In this document: positions 28,565-39,883 of the stretch, piece after piece
How the letters are laid out: every line of letters starts with the position of its first letter
Position numbering within the stretch: position 1 is the stretch's first letter
NCBI GenBank assembly: GCA_005893165.1
Contig: VBOR01000062.1
Coordinates: 1-41,313, forward strand
Source of the DNA: Candidatus Eiseniibacteriota bacterium
Lineage (GTDB): Bacteria > Eisenbacteria > RBG-16-71-46 > SZUA-252
DNA length: 41,313 nucleotides
Reading direction: 5' to 3'
Notes under the pieces: model-generated
Database searches by the model: none
What the model was told of the DNA's origin: nothing
What the model saw: only the letters and a program-made list of their open reading frames with translations
Program-made: the position numbers and the translations under genes

Positions 28565-30324
28565 CAGCGCTCCACCGCGATCACCGCGCCCGAGGCGCGA
28601 GAGACGTAGGCGCGAACCGAGCGGCTCCACCCGTTCCCGCGCGATGCCTGCACGTCCATGGCGAGGAAGGGCCGGTTCGCATCCCCCGCGCCTTTCACCG
28701 CCTCGGCGGCGGGGCCCGAGGCGAGGGACACTTCGGTCTTCACGAGATCCGCCCACTCCGTCCATCGGGACGCGCTTCGATCGGAGTTGACCGCGGCACA
28801 GCGGACGCGGTAGCGGCTCGTCGCGCCGGGGTAGAGACGGCGCTCCGCGCCGAGGTCGTGGAAGAGGACGGCGTCCCCCCGCACCACGAAGAAATCGAGC
28901 GGCGGAAGGCGATCGAACCAGTAGCGGGCGATGGCGTCCCGCCGCGCCGCGAGGATGCGCGTCACGTACGCGGCGGCTTCCGGATTCCGGTACCGTCCCG
29001 TCGAGACGGCGGCACGGAGATGCTCGTCGGTGAATGCCGAGATGACCTTCGCGGCCCAGTAGCCGTCGTGCGAGTTCATGTTGGCGAAGGCCACGTTGGT
29101 CTGGAGCGGCTTCCACTCCATCGGCTGGAATCCGCGGCTCTCGAAGTAGCCGACCTCCGCCAATCCTTCCGGTCTATGGCTCCGCCGCCAGTCGTCCTCA
29201 TGAAAGCCCAGGGCGAGGAGACGTCCGCCGATGGCGGGGAAGTCCAGCGTGTGCTCCTTGCCGAAGCGGGGCTGCGCGCCGCCCCCTGCCGCCGCGCCCA
29301 GCGTGCTCGCGAAATCGATCAGATGGTGCCGGACGTACCGCCTTCCGCCCTCCTCCACGTACATGTCGAGGGAGTTCTGCTCCTTCATGTCCCAGTGATT
29401 GAGCCACGCGCAGAACATGCGCAGCGCGCGAAGCTCGCGGCGGTCCTCGTGGCGCAGATTGTCGTTGGGGTCGTCCCGGCGGATGCCCTTGTAGCTGAAG
29501 GGACCGAGCGGCGTTCCGTCGAGGAAGCGGCTCGCGATCGCGAGCCATCGCCCGTCGGGGAGGCGGTCCACGCGTCCGAGAATCGTATCCAGGTCCGCCT
29601 CCGTCATGGCCCGCTTCACACCGCGCGCGTCGCGGATCGTGGCCTTCCCGGCGACGGCAAGGCGGTCGCGCGTGAAGCTCACGACGCCGTCGTCCGGCAC
29701 GTTGTATCCGGCCGCGTGGAGGATCCGGCCTGTGATGGCCGCGGCGGCGCTCGTTGTCCCCAGCTCGCCCGGAGGATCGAACTTGATGAGGTAGACGTGC
29801 CCCTGCACGTCCCGGATATCGAACCCGGGCGTCACGCCCTGGGTCTTGGCCCGGATCACGGTCCACGACCCTTCTGTCGAAGGACCTTCACCGTCTCCGG
29901 GTCCGAGCCTCACGCGCTCCGGGGAGAGCGGGAAGAGGCCGATCCGGTTGGTGAACCACGTGGAGTTGGACACTTCGCCCAGCGCGTTCACGTCGGCTGC
30001 GTCGTGGACGTTCTCACCGCCGAAGAGCGTCCCGACCCTGCGACCGAGACGCACCGGGTTCACGAGGCGTCCGATCGGACGCAGGAGGGTCTCGTTCGTC
30101 GAGGTCCAGACGGCGTTCGGATCGCGCGCCGCCGGCGCGGCCGGGACGTCGCGGCGATCGTCCTCCTGCCAGAGAATTCGTTCACGAAGGGGTGCGCCGT
30201 AGGCACGCGGCGAGGCCGCCGCGAGAACGACCGCGCAGGCGAGCGGGCAGGCTCCCGCATGGAGCCACCGCCGGGCCGCGGCCCGCACGTCAGTTCGGAG
30301 CCGCGACATGAGCGTTCCCCGCAT
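28564..30324 (-). CDS. Exported protein with a protein-kinase-like catalytic signature
   Basis: 586 residues. ATG 30324 has GGGAGG five bases upstream; ATG 30309 is an alternative. The signal peptide has a hydrophobic core (ACAVVLAAASPRAYGA), so the protein should leave the cytoplasm. Visible motifs: VYLIKFDPP with Lys 181 (like the ATP-anchoring VAIK), HWDMKEQN at 310-317 (same spacing as HRDxKxxN, with Asp 312 and Asn 317) and LIDFAST with Asp 337 (DFG-like, Gly replaced by Ala). The spacings fit a kinase fold, possibly HipA- or FAM20-like. The remaining ~250 residues are not recognised. It overlaps the barrel gene by 35 bases and the transporter by one. Kinase activity is inferred from motifs only. 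Confidence 0.6.
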   Translation of the reverse strand: MRGTLMSRLRTDVRAAARRWLHAGACPLACAVVLAAASPRAYGAPLRERILWQEDDRRDVPAAPAARDPNAVWTSTNETLLRPIGRLVNPVRLGRRVGTLFGGENVHDAADVNALGEVSNSTWFTNRIGLFPLSPERVRLGPGDGEGPSTEGSWTVIRAKTQGVTPGFDIRDVQGHVYLIKFDPPGELGTTSAAAAITGRILHAAGYNVPDDGVVSFTRDRLAVAGKATIRDARGVKRAMTEADLDTILGRVDRLPDGRWLAIASRFLDGTPLGPFSYKGIRRDDPNDNLRHEDRRELRALRMFCAWLNHWDMKEQNSLDMYVEEGGRRYVRHHLIDFASTLGAAAGGGAQPRFGKEHTLDFPAIGGRLLALGFHEDDWRRSHRPEGLAEVGYFESRGFQPMEWKPLQTNVAFANMNSHDGYWAAKVISAFTDEHLRAAVSTGRYRNPEAAAYVTRILAARRDAIARYWFDRLPPLDFFVVRGDAVLFHDLGAERRLYPGATSRYRVRCAAVNSDRSASRWTEWADLVKTEVSLASGPAAEAVKGAGDANRPFLAMDVQASRGNGWSRSVRAYVSRASGAVIAVER

Positions 30325-31684
30325 ACAGGCCTCCCTTGAAGTCGAACATCTGGTCCGCGCGAAGCCGAATCTGCGTCGATTCCCTGCTCCTGGCGATCTC
30401 GATCCTTCCGCCGAAGCCCTGATCCGTGATCGCGCGGAAGCCGCCCCCCCAGGAGGTTTGCCAGAGGTGGGTCGTGATCTCGTGCCACTCGTTGAACACT
30501 TGTCCCGAGCTCAGGAACATGTACGCGTCGATCCCGACACTGTGGGCACGCTCCAGCGCCCAGGCCGGCCACCGGTACTCCGCGGAGACATCCAGGAGTC
30601 CGCGGTCCCTCCACCGGTAGTTGCTGAAGCCGCGCAGCTCCTCACCGGAATGATTGGTGGGAATCCGGGTGAAGGGGATCCGGTGCGTTTCCGGCGCCTC
30701 GGTCCAGTCGAGGGCGCTCCGGATCGCCAGGGTGCGATCCGTGAACCAGAGCGGCAGGAAGGCGCCCGCTTCGCCCCCGTAGCGCCAGAAGGTATCGCCA
30801 TAGGTTCCGGTCGGGCTGAAGTAGGACGCCTGGCCTTGCGTGATCACTCCCGGCTCGGGGCGGCCTGAGCTTTGGGTGGTATCGAGTCGAAGCAGCGCGG
30901 TCGAGAGGACGCCCTCGGAGCGCTTGTTGAATCCCTCCGGAATCGAGGAGGCGAACCGCTGTGCCAGCCCCGGCCCGTCTTCCGGCCGGGGTCCCCGCGT
31001 CGCGATCGAGGTGTAGATCGCTCTCCATTCCGAGGCGAGGGGTCCTCCCAGGGCGCGCCGGTAGCTCAGACCTGCCCAGGATTGCTCCTCGGTGTAAAAA
31101 GATTGGTCCGCCTTGGCGCTCGACGGACCGAGGCCGAAGAAGCGGGCGTTCCGTTCGAGCCGGTAGCCGGCCCCGGCCTCGACCTCGCCGCGCGCCCAGG
31201 GAAGGCGCAGGCCCGCGCCTCCCTGATGCAATCCCTTCACGGTCGTGATGTAGCGGAGCTTGATCCAGTCGGAACGCGCCGCCCTCCGGTCCACGAGGAT
31301 CGTTCCGCCCCCGCCGAATCCGGAGTGCCCGCCGTACGTGAAGCCGGGACCTGCCTGGACGCTTCCGATCCGGATGGGCAGCGTCGGCCCGAGTCTGGGC
31401 AGCACGCCGTGCTCGTCTCCGAAGATGAGTCCCGCCTTGATGCCGCGGGTCAGGAGGAAGACGGGATAGGTCACGACGTAGAAGGGCGCGAGCACCGCCT
31501 GCTCCACGGACCGGCTCGACCGGGTGAAGGCCGCCCGCGACGAAGTGTCGTCGGGGATGGACCCCCAGTAGCTTTCGGTGGAATCGGCGCCGGCGCCCGA
31601 AGGCGCTTCGCTCCGCGCGAGCGCGAAGGACGCGCAGCCAAGGCTCACGGCCAGCATCACGAGCACGAGCATGGGAGCGCGCAT
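30290..31684 (-). CDS. Omp85-like outer-membrane beta-barrel protein
   Basis: 464 residues from ATG at 31684, with GAGGAG upstream. The signal peptide (MRAPMLVLVMLAVSLGCASFALA) is followed by a short linker and a barrel of alternating strands. LRGFSNYRWRDRGLL carries the conserved RGF loop of Omp85/BamA/TamA-type barrels. Strands such as VGIDAYMFLSSGQVF and GGGFRAITDQGFGGRIEIARS are typical of the C-terminal barrel (surface antigen domain). No POTRA domains are present, as in short patatin-like or accessory Omp85 barrels. The open frame extends upstream but has no family similarity there. It sits 11 bp after the Ser/Thr kinase gene. Confidence 0.8.
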   Translation of the reverse strand: MRAPMLVLVMLAVSLGCASFALARSEAPSGAGADSTESYWGSIPDDTSSRAAFTRSSRSVEQAVLAPFYVVTYPVFLLTRGIKAGLIFGDEHGVLPRLGPTLPIRIGSVQAGPGFTYGGHSGFGGGGTILVDRRAARSDWIKLRYITTVKGLHQGGAGLRLPWARGEVEAGAGYRLERNARFFGLGPSSAKADQSFYTEEQSWAGLSYRRALGGPLASEWRAIYTSIATRGPRPEDGPGLAQRFASSIPEGFNKRSEGVLSTALLRLDTTQSSGRPEPGVITQGQASYFSPTGTYGDTFWRYGGEAGAFLPLWFTDRTLAIRSALDWTEAPETHRIPFTRIPTNHSGEELRGFSNYRWRDRGLLDVSAEYRWPAWALERAHSVGIDAYMFLSSGQVFNEWHEITTHLWQTSWGGGFRAITDQGFGGRIEIARSRESTQIRLRADQMFDFKGGLYAGNAHVAAPN

Positions 31685-31695
31685 CGGATCTCCTC

Positions 31696-34089
<2,394 letters not shown>

Positions 34090-34186
34090 TGGGGGTCCGC
34101 CTTCGAGGGGTGGCCTTCCGGGGCCCGACTAGGTGACCTTCAAGCGGTACTCTAATCCTACCCGGGGGGAAGCGTCCACCAAGGGT

Positions 34187-34201
34187 TATAGTGCCTCCGT
34201 G
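34187..34201 (+). promoter_or_regulatory. -10-like box placing the start of transcription on the GTG codon
   Basis: TATAGT (34187-34192) would place +1 at 34199, the first base of the predicted GTG start. No ribosome site precedes that codon. A leaderless message is therefore plausible. No clear -35 is seen. Confidence 0.4.
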
Positions 34202-36403
34202 GCCCCGGCTCCCACCGATACCCGCTCCGCCGTCCTCGCCGCGACCGTGGCGGCCGCGGCCGGCATCGCCTTTCAGGTCGGATCCAAGGCGACCCGGGAC
34301 GCATTGTTCCTCTTCAGCTTCGGCGCCCGGGCGCTCCCGGTGATGGTCATGGCCACGGCGCTCCTCGCGATCGCCTTCGCCTTCCTCTCGGCGCGCGCGC
34401 TCACCGCGTGGGGCCCGGGACGGGTCATCCCGGCCGCCTTCGCGGGAAGCGGCGTCCTCATCCTGATCGAGTGGGGGATCTCCTTCTGGTTCCCGCGCGC
34501 GGCGGCGGTGCTCGTCTATCTCCACTGCGGGTGCCTGGGAGGACTCCTCATCTCGGGCCTCTGGTCCATGGTCAACGAGCGGTTCGATCCGCGCACGGTG
34601 AAGCTCGACCTCGGGTCGCTCACGGTCTGGGGAACCCTGGGAGGAGCATTCGGCGGTCTCATCGCGGCGCGCGTGGGACAGACGCTGCCCGCGACGGCGA
34701 TGCTTCCCATTCTCGCCGCGTTCCATTTCGTGTCCGCGGCGGCCCTGTCGCGCCTGGGACAGAGCCCCGTGGCCACGCCGCGCTCCGCCGTGCCGCGACC
34801 TGCCGAACCGCCGGAGCGGAGCATGCGGACCGGCCTCAGGGCGCTCGCCGGCTCTTCCTACCTTCGCGGGCTCGTGGGCCTGATGGTGCTCGTGACGATC
34901 AGCGAAGGCTTCCTGGATCTGGCCCTGAAGAGCCGTACCGCATCCACGTTCGCGGAGCAGGGGGAGCTGCTTCGTTTCTTCGCGGTGTTCTACGCCGTGG
35001 TCTCCCTGTTCACGCTCCTCGTGCAGACGCTGGCGAGCCGATTCCTGATGCAAAAGGCGGGGCCCGCGAAGACCGCGGCGATGCTCCCCGCCGGGGTCAC
35101 CCTGGCATCGGCGGGGGCGCTTGCGGTTCCGGGCCTCGCGTCGGCGGCGATCGCCCGAGGGGTCGAGTCCATGCTCTCGAACTCCCTCTTCCGCGGCGGG
35201 TACGAGGTGCTCTTCACGCCGGTGTCCGCGCGGGAGAAACGCGCGGTGAAACCGCTCGCCGACGTCGGAGCGGCCAGGGTCGGAGATCTGATCGCCGCGG
35301 GCATCGCGCAGGCGGTGCTCGCGGGATCCATGCTCCACGCGCCGGTCATCCTCACCGCCCTGGCGGCCGGCGTTTCGATTGCCGCGGTCTGGGCGGCGCT
35401 CCGCCTTCAGGCGGGATACGTGAGCGTGCTGGAGCGAGGTCTGCGCTCCCGCGCGATCGAGTTCGATTTCTCGTCGGTCCAGGACGGGCTCACCCAGTCC
35501 ATCATGCTGAAGACCCTGAGCCCGGACGAGCAGAGCCGGATCCTGTCGCGGAGCGGGCTCGTCACCTTGCCCGCGGCGTGGTCCGAGTCCCCCCATGGCG
35601 AACGGATCGCGGACCTGAGATCGCGCGATCCGTCCCGGGTTCGGCGCTCCCTTCGCGGCGAGCCGGTCCCCGTGGAGATCGCGTTCGAGGTGATCTCCCT
35701 GCTCGCGAGAGACGACGTCGCTCGAGACGCGATCGAGAACTTGAGACGGGCGGGCCCCACGGTGATCGAGCCTCTGATCACCGGCCTCCTCAATCCGGGA
35801 GAAGAATTCGCGGTTCGGCGCAGGATCCCGCTCGTCCTCGCGACGTACAAGCTCCCGCGCGCCGTGGAAGGGCTGGGGCAGGGGCTCGAGGATCGTCGAT
35901 TCGAAGTCCGCTATCGATGCGGGCGCGGACTGAGCCACCTCATGGATCTGGACTCCGCCCTCCGCATCGCTCCCGCGCTCGCCTGCGAAGCGGTGCTGCG
36001 CGAGGTGGAGGCGGGGGCGGGCGTATGGGAAGGGCGCCGCCTGCTGGACCGGTTCGACGATGAGCCCTGGTCTCCGGTTCTGGATGACGCGATCCGGAGC
36101 CGCGCGGATCGAAGCCTCGAGCATGTGTTCACGTTGCTCGCCCTCGTGCTGCCGAAGGAGCCGTTGCGGATCGCCTTCCGGGGGCTTCACGCCGAGGACC
36201 CGTTCCTCCGCGGCACGTCGCTCGAGTATCTGGAGTCCTCGCTCCCACCCGAGATCCGGAAGCCTCTCTGGCCCTACCTGGAGGACCGCCGCCCGCGCCG
36301 CGCCGCGGCGGTCCGGCCCACCGAGGAAGCCCTCGCCAAGCTCATCGAGTCGAACGAATCGATGGTGATCCACCTGGACGAGCTGAGGCGAAAGGGCGAG
36401 TAG
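34199..36403 (+). CDS. NTT-like transporter fused to HEAT-like repeats
   Basis: 734 residues from GTG 34199; an alternative GTG at 34133 adds 22 residues. The N-terminal ~400 residues have about twelve hydrophobic segments and the motif GSKATRDALFLFSFG, which parallels the first-helix signature of NTT-like proteins. A large soluble C-terminus (about 420-734) has alpha-helical repeats with HEAT-like pattern (ARDDVARDAIENLRRAG, LPRAVEGLGQGLEDRRFEVRYRC, LGLHAEDPFLRG-type). NTT domains fused to HEAT or cyclic-nucleotide-binding domains are known from non-parasitic bacteria. It is divergent from the Ser/Thr kinase with 109 bp between starts, so both may share control. Confidence 0.65.
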   Translation: MAPAPTDTRSAVLAATVAAAAGIAFQVGSKATRDALFLFSFGARALPVMVMATALLAIAFAFLSARALTAWGPGRVIPAAFAGSGVLILIEWGISFWFPRAAAVLVYLHCGCLGGLLISGLWSMVNERFDPRTVKLDLGSLTVWGTLGGAFGGLIAARVGQTLPATAMLPILAAFHFVSAAALSRLGQSPVATPRSAVPRPAEPPERSMRTGLRALAGSSYLRGLVGLMVLVTISEGFLDLALKSRTASTFAEQGELLRFFAVFYAVVSLFTLLVQTLASRFLMQKAGPAKTAAMLPAGVTLASAGALAVPGLASAAIARGVESMLSNSLFRGGYEVLFTPVSAREKRAVKPLADVGAARVGDLIAAGIAQAVLAGSMLHAPVILTALAAGVSIAAVWAALRLQAGYVSVLERGLRSRAIEFDFSSVQDGLTQSIMLKTLSPDEQSRILSRSGLVTLPAAWSESPHGERIADLRSRDPSRVRRSLRGEPVPVEIAFEVISLLARDDVARDAIENLRRAGPTVIEPLITGLLNPGEEFAVRRRIPLVLATYKLPRAVEGLGQGLEDRRFEVRYRCGRGLSHLMDLDSALRIAPALACEAVLREVEAGAGVWEGRRLLDRFDDEPWSPVLDDAIRSRADRSLEHVFTLLALVLPKEPLRIAFRGLHAEDPFLRGTSLEYLESSLPPEIRKPLWPYLEDRRPRRAAAVRPTEEALAKLIESNESMVIHLDELRRKGE

Positions 36404-36522
36404 CTGGCCAGACGGTACTCGATTCGGATACGCTCAAGGGCCGTTTACCCCGCGACGGGAGCATCAGGCGGCTGGGGCAGCACCCGGTCGCGCGAGAGGG
36501 ATCTCATTGAAGGGAGCGGAAC

Positions 36523-38265
36523 ATGCGTAACGCGGTGCTTGCGATCTCTTGCCTCCTGCTGCTCTCGGGGTGCAGCGGCTCCGACAAGGTCGTCAATCCT
36601 CCACCCGGTGTCGGCGTATGGGCATCGCTGGAGTCGGGGATTCCGCTCTATGGCGTCTGGGGCGCCTCGGCGACCAACGTATTCGCGGTCGGCGAGGGGG
36701 GCACGGTCCGGCATTACGACGGCGCGGCGTGGACCGGAGTGGCGGTCCCGACGAGCGTTGACCTCTTTGGTGTCTGGGGGACCTCGGCGAGCAACATGTT
36801 CGTCGTGGGGAATGCCGGCACCATCCTGCGTTACAACGGCACCGCCTGGACCACGATGGTCAGCGGCAGCACCGCGGACTTCAATCGTGTCTGGGGTGCA
36901 TCCGGAACCAACGTGTTCGCGGTCGCTGGTGACGGCTCCATCGTGCACTACAACGGGACGTCCTGGAGCGCCATGACCAGCGGGGTCACGAGCCCGCTCA
37001 ACGGCCTCTGGGGAGCCAGCGGCACCGACGTGTTCGCCGTCGGGAGCACCGGCACCATCCTCCACTACAACGGCACCGCCTGGACCGCCATGACCAGTGG
37101 AACGACCGTGGTGCTCTACGGGATCTGGGGAAGCTCCGGGACCGACGTGTACGCGACGGGGAACACCGGCACGCTCCTGCACTACAACGGGACCTCCTGG
37201 AGCGCCGTGACCAGCGGAACCACGCAAGCCCTCTGGGGGATCTGGGGTACGTCGGCGAGCAACATCTTCGCCGCAGGGCTCAATGGCACCATCCTGCGCT
37301 ACGACGGGACTTCCTGGAGTCCCATGACGAGCGGGACGACCGAGACCTTCTACGACGTGTGGGGGGCTTCAGGCAGCGATGTCTTCGCGGTGGGAAGTGC
37401 CGGGGTCATCGGGCACTACAACGGGACGGCGTGGAGCGTCCAGACCCATGGGATCAGCGAGAACCTGAACCGCGTCTGGGGACCTTCGGCCAGCGACGTC
37501 TTCGTCGTCGGCGGTCCGGTCGCCGCAGGCGCCGGAACGATCCTTCACTACAACGGGACCGCGTGGAGCGCCATGACCAGTGGTTCCACACTCGTCCTCG
37601 ACGGCGTCTGGGGGACCTCGGGAAGCGACGTGTTCGCGGTCGGAGAGAGCGGGAGCATCCTGCACTACAATGGAACCGCGTGGGCCCCCATGGTGAGCGG
37701 AACGACGCAGAACCTCAACGACGTGTGGGGGACCTCGGGGAGCGATGTGTTCGCCGTGGGGGCCGCCGGCACCATCGTGCACTACAACGGGACCGCATGG
37801 AGCGCCATGACCAGCGGGACGACCCAGATCCTGTACGGGGCGTGGGGGACCTCGGCGAGCGACGCGTTCGCCGTGGGCGACGCCGGCACCATCCTGCACT
37901 ACAACGGCACCGCGTGGAGCGCCCAGACGAGCGGGGCGACGACGACCCTCTACGCGGTCTGGGGAGCCGCGGCGAACAACGTGTTCGCGGTTGGAGGCAG
38001 TGGCACCCTGTTGCGCTACAACGGCACTTCTTGGAGCGGCACGGCGAGCGGAACCACCCAGGATCTCTTCCACGTGTGGGGAACTTCGGGCAGCGACGTG
38101 TTCGCCGTGGGCGCCTCCGGCACGATCTTACATTCAGGCGGGGGCTCCTGGGTCGCCATGGCCAGCAGGACGATCCAGGATCTCTACGGTGTCTGGGGAA
38201 GCTCGGGAAGCAACGTGTACGCCGTGGGCGCGCCTACGCAGATTCTCCACTACACGGGACCGTGA
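36523..38265 (+). CDS. Lipoprotein of fourteen 39-residue propeller repeats
   Basis: 580 residues with GGGAG nine bases upstream. The lipobox LLSGC gives a lipid-anchored mature protein. Fourteen copies of a 39-residue unit follow, consensus VWGxSgsDVFAVGxxGTIxHYNGTxWsxMtSGTT. The eighth unit carries a seven-residue insertion (VGGPVAAGAGTIL) and the last two are the most diverged. The beta-rich unit with a conserved W-G and Y-N-G resembles BNR/YTV or WD40-like propeller blades, and fourteen blades would fit two seven-bladed propellers. It probably binds a ligand or protein at the cell surface. No catalytic residues are seen. A -10-like TACGCT lies at 36431. Confidence 0.85.
   Translation: MRNAVLAISCLLLLSGCSGSDKVVNPPPGVGVWASLESGIPLYGVWGASATNVFAVGEGGTVRHYDGAAWTGVAVPTSVDLFGVWGTSASNMFVVGNAGTILRYNGTAWTTMVSGSTADFNRVWGASGTNVFAVAGDGSIVHYNGTSWSAMTSGVTSPLNGLWGASGTDVFAVGSTGTILHYNGTAWTAMTSGTTVVLYGIWGSSGTDVYATGNTGTLLHYNGTSWSAVTSGTTQALWGIWGTSASNIFAAGLNGTILRYDGTSWSPMTSGTTETFYDVWGASGSDVFAVGSAGVIGHYNGTAWSVQTHGISENLNRVWGPSASDVFVVGGPVAAGAGTILHYNGTAWSAMTSGSTLVLDGVWGTSGSDVFAVGESGSILHYNGTAWAPMVSGTTQNLNDVWGTSGSDVFAVGAAGTIVHYNGTAWSAMTSGTTQILYGAWGTSASDAFAVGDAGTILHYNGTAWSAQTSGATTTLYAVWGAAANNVFAVGGSGTLLRYNGTSWSGTASGTTQDLFHVWGTSGSDVFAVGASGTILHSGGGSWVAMASRTIQDLYGVWGSSGSNVYAVGAPTQILHYTGP
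36652..38250 (+). repeat. Fourteen 117-bp tandem coding repeats
   Basis: The VWG codons recur every 117 bases (for example 36658 and 36775). The unit is kept in frame throughout, with one expanded copy near 37500-37560. Adjacent units are similar but not identical, so they are old or under selection and not fresh slippage copies. Confidence 0.88.
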
Positions 38266-38310
38266 GAACGGCCGTAGAAGGCGCGGTGTGCGCCCGGGGC
38301 GCGGGTGCGG

Positions 38311-38784
38311 TTATTCCAGATCCAGCGTGTAGAACCTTGCGGACGGATCGTGGACGACGTAGCCGAGCTCTTCGTAGAGGGACCACGCGGCCTCGTTCTC
38401 CGCGACCGTCTCGAGGGTGAGCCGCTTCGCTCCCGTCTCGACGGCGTGACGACGCGCCGCCTCCATGAGCGCGCGCCCCACTCCGGAGCGGCGCGCTCGT
38501 GACGCCACGAAGAGATCGTTCAGCACCCAGAGGCGAAACGCGGATACCGAGGAGAACGAGGGATAGAGCTGCACGAATCCCAGGGCCCCTTCCGCGTTTC
38601 CGTCTCCGGCGACCGCGATGAAGATCACGCTCTCGTTGGCTCTCAGACGATCGCGGACGAACGTCTCCGCCAGTTTCGGATCGGCCGGCTTGCCGTAGAA
38701 CTGGCGATAGAGGTCGAACATCGGCGCGATGAGGGCCACGTCGCGGTCACTTGCGGTCGCTCGCCGTATCTTGAAATTCTTCAT
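38311..38784 (-). CDS. GNAT-family N-acetyltransferase
   Basis: 157 residues from ATG 38784 (MKNFKIRRATASD). The fold order is visible: IRRAT first strand, LGFVQLYPSF, LNDLFVASRARRSGVGRALM (acetyl-CoA pyrophosphate loop, R-x-x-G-x-G/A) and NEAAWSLYEELGYV. It transfers acetyl from acetyl-CoA to an amine; the substrate is unknown. It sits 20 bp downstream of the FEN-type nuclease and is probably cotranscribed. It is convergent with the propeller lipoprotein. Confidence 0.9.
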   Translation of the reverse strand: MKNFKIRRATASDRDVALIAPMFDLYRQFYGKPADPKLAETFVRDRLRANESVIFIAVAGDGNAEGALGFVQLYPSFSSVSAFRLWVLNDLFVASRARRSGVGRALMEAARRHAVETGAKRLTLETVAENEAAWSLYEELGYVVHDPSARFYTLDLE

Positions 38785-38804
38785 TCGGACTCCCGCGGCG
38801 TGTC

Positions 38805-39632
38805 CTAGCTCAGCGCAGCCGCTGCCTTCGCAGTGCGCTCGATGAGCCTCTCGCCGAGCCGCTCTCGCCAGGACGCGAAGGCTTTCGTGGGCCCGCGCCA
38901 TTCCAGCTCGTCCACGTCGCGAAAGAGCGGCGCATCCGTTCGCAAGGTCGCGAGATCCTTGAAGAGGAGCGCCTCCTCGCGACGGGCTCCCAGCACCTCG
39001 GGCGGAAAGCTCTCGATAGGCCCGTACTGCTTCAGGAGCCGCACCGCGGTGACACGCCCAATTCCCGAGACTCCGGGATATCCATCCGCGGCGTCTCCCA
39101 CGAGCGCCAGCAAATCCGGGATCAATTCAGGACCCACGCCGTACTTCTCGCGGACGCCCTTCTCATCGAGGATCTTCTTTCCTCTGCGATCGACCTGCAC
39201 CACGCGTCCCCCGCGAACACATTGGGCAAGGTCCTTGTCGGGCGTCCAGATGCTGATCTTCTCCACGCGCTTGCTCTTTGATGCGAGGTGCGCGGCCGAG
39301 GCAAGCCCGTCGTCCGCCTCGAGGTCCGTCATGGGCCAGATCGCCACCCCCATGACCGCGAGCGCCTCCTCGAGGGGATGGAACTGCGCCCAGAGCGCGG
39401 GGTCGATGCCCTCTCCGGTCTTGTAGCCGGACCAGAGCTGATTGCGGAAGGATTCGATGACGTGATCGGTCGCCACGCCGATGTGCGTGGCTCCCCCCTC
39501 GATCGTCTGCAGCACCGTCCCGAGCACCCCGGCCACGGCGCCGAGCGGCGCGTCCTTGCCCTCGTTGAAGCGGCGGAGACCGTAGAAGTGACGGAAGAGC
39601 TCGTAGGTGCCGTCGATGAGATGAACGATCAC
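38805..39632 (-). CDS. 5'-3' exonuclease / flap endonuclease (Pol I N-terminal-like, stand-alone)
   Basis: 275 residues from GTG 39632 (MIVHLIDGTYELF as translated). Acidic metal-binding positions are LIDGT at the N-terminus, LEADDGLAS, TPDKDLAQ and LVGDAADGYPGVSGIG. The last is followed by a helix-hairpin-helix DNA-binding region (IGRVTAVRLLKQYGPIES). It is the size of T4 RNase H/ExoIX-type proteins, without a polymerase domain. It would remove 5' flaps or RNA primers. No polymerase gene is nearby. Confidence 0.92.
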   Translation of the reverse strand: MIVHLIDGTYELFRHFYGLRRFNEGKDAPLGAVAGVLGTVLQTIEGGATHIGVATDHVIESFRNQLWSGYKTGEGIDPALWAQFHPLEEALAVMGVAIWPMTDLEADDGLASAAHLASKSKRVEKISIWTPDKDLAQCVRGGRVVQVDRRGKKILDEKGVREKYGVGPELIPDLLALVGDAADGYPGVSGIGRVTAVRLLKQYGPIESFPPEVLGARREEALLFKDLATLRTDAPLFRDVDELEWRGPTKAFASWRERLGERLIERTAKAAAALS

Positions 39633-39711
39633 GGGGGCATGGTAATCGATCGCGCCTCAGGGAAAAGCCCCTCGCTTCGGCAACTCGCCACTCATCGTCC
39701 GGTCGCGTTTG

Positions 39712-39788
39712 TCGGACTCCGTAGAATCCCGAGCAAACCCGAGAAGTTCGCGAGCGAGAACGGACGCTATCGGGACCCTGTAGTCCGA
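39712..39788. other. Nested inverted repeat upstream of the FN3-like gene
   Basis: TCGGACT (39712-39718) pairs with AGTCCGA (39782-39788). Inside it TCCCGA (39727-39732) pairs with TCGGGA (39770-39775), and GTTC (39746-39749) pairs with GAAC (39758-39761), so a three-step stem-loop can form. It lies in the 341-bp region between the divergent nuclease and FN3-like genes. Two related G4-5/A5-6 runs (39807 and 39926) flank it. Role unknown. Confidence 0.45.
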
Positions 39789-39883
39789 TGACGTACACAT
39801 AATCCCGTAGGGGAAAAAGGTCCGACGCCGCAACTTGCCTTCCCGCAACCGCCCGCGGCGGAGAAGACCCGACAAGCGCGTCG

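Noticed and set aside
31615-31684. Lipobox in the Omp85-like signal peptide (VSLGC)
   Set aside because: The residue at -3 is Ser rather than Leu or similar, and a lipid anchor is not expected on an integral barrel; a signal peptidase I site ending FALA fits better.
36652-38250. CRISPR-like regular repeats
   Set aside because: The 117-bp units are coding, in frame and without spacers; they encode propeller-type repeats.
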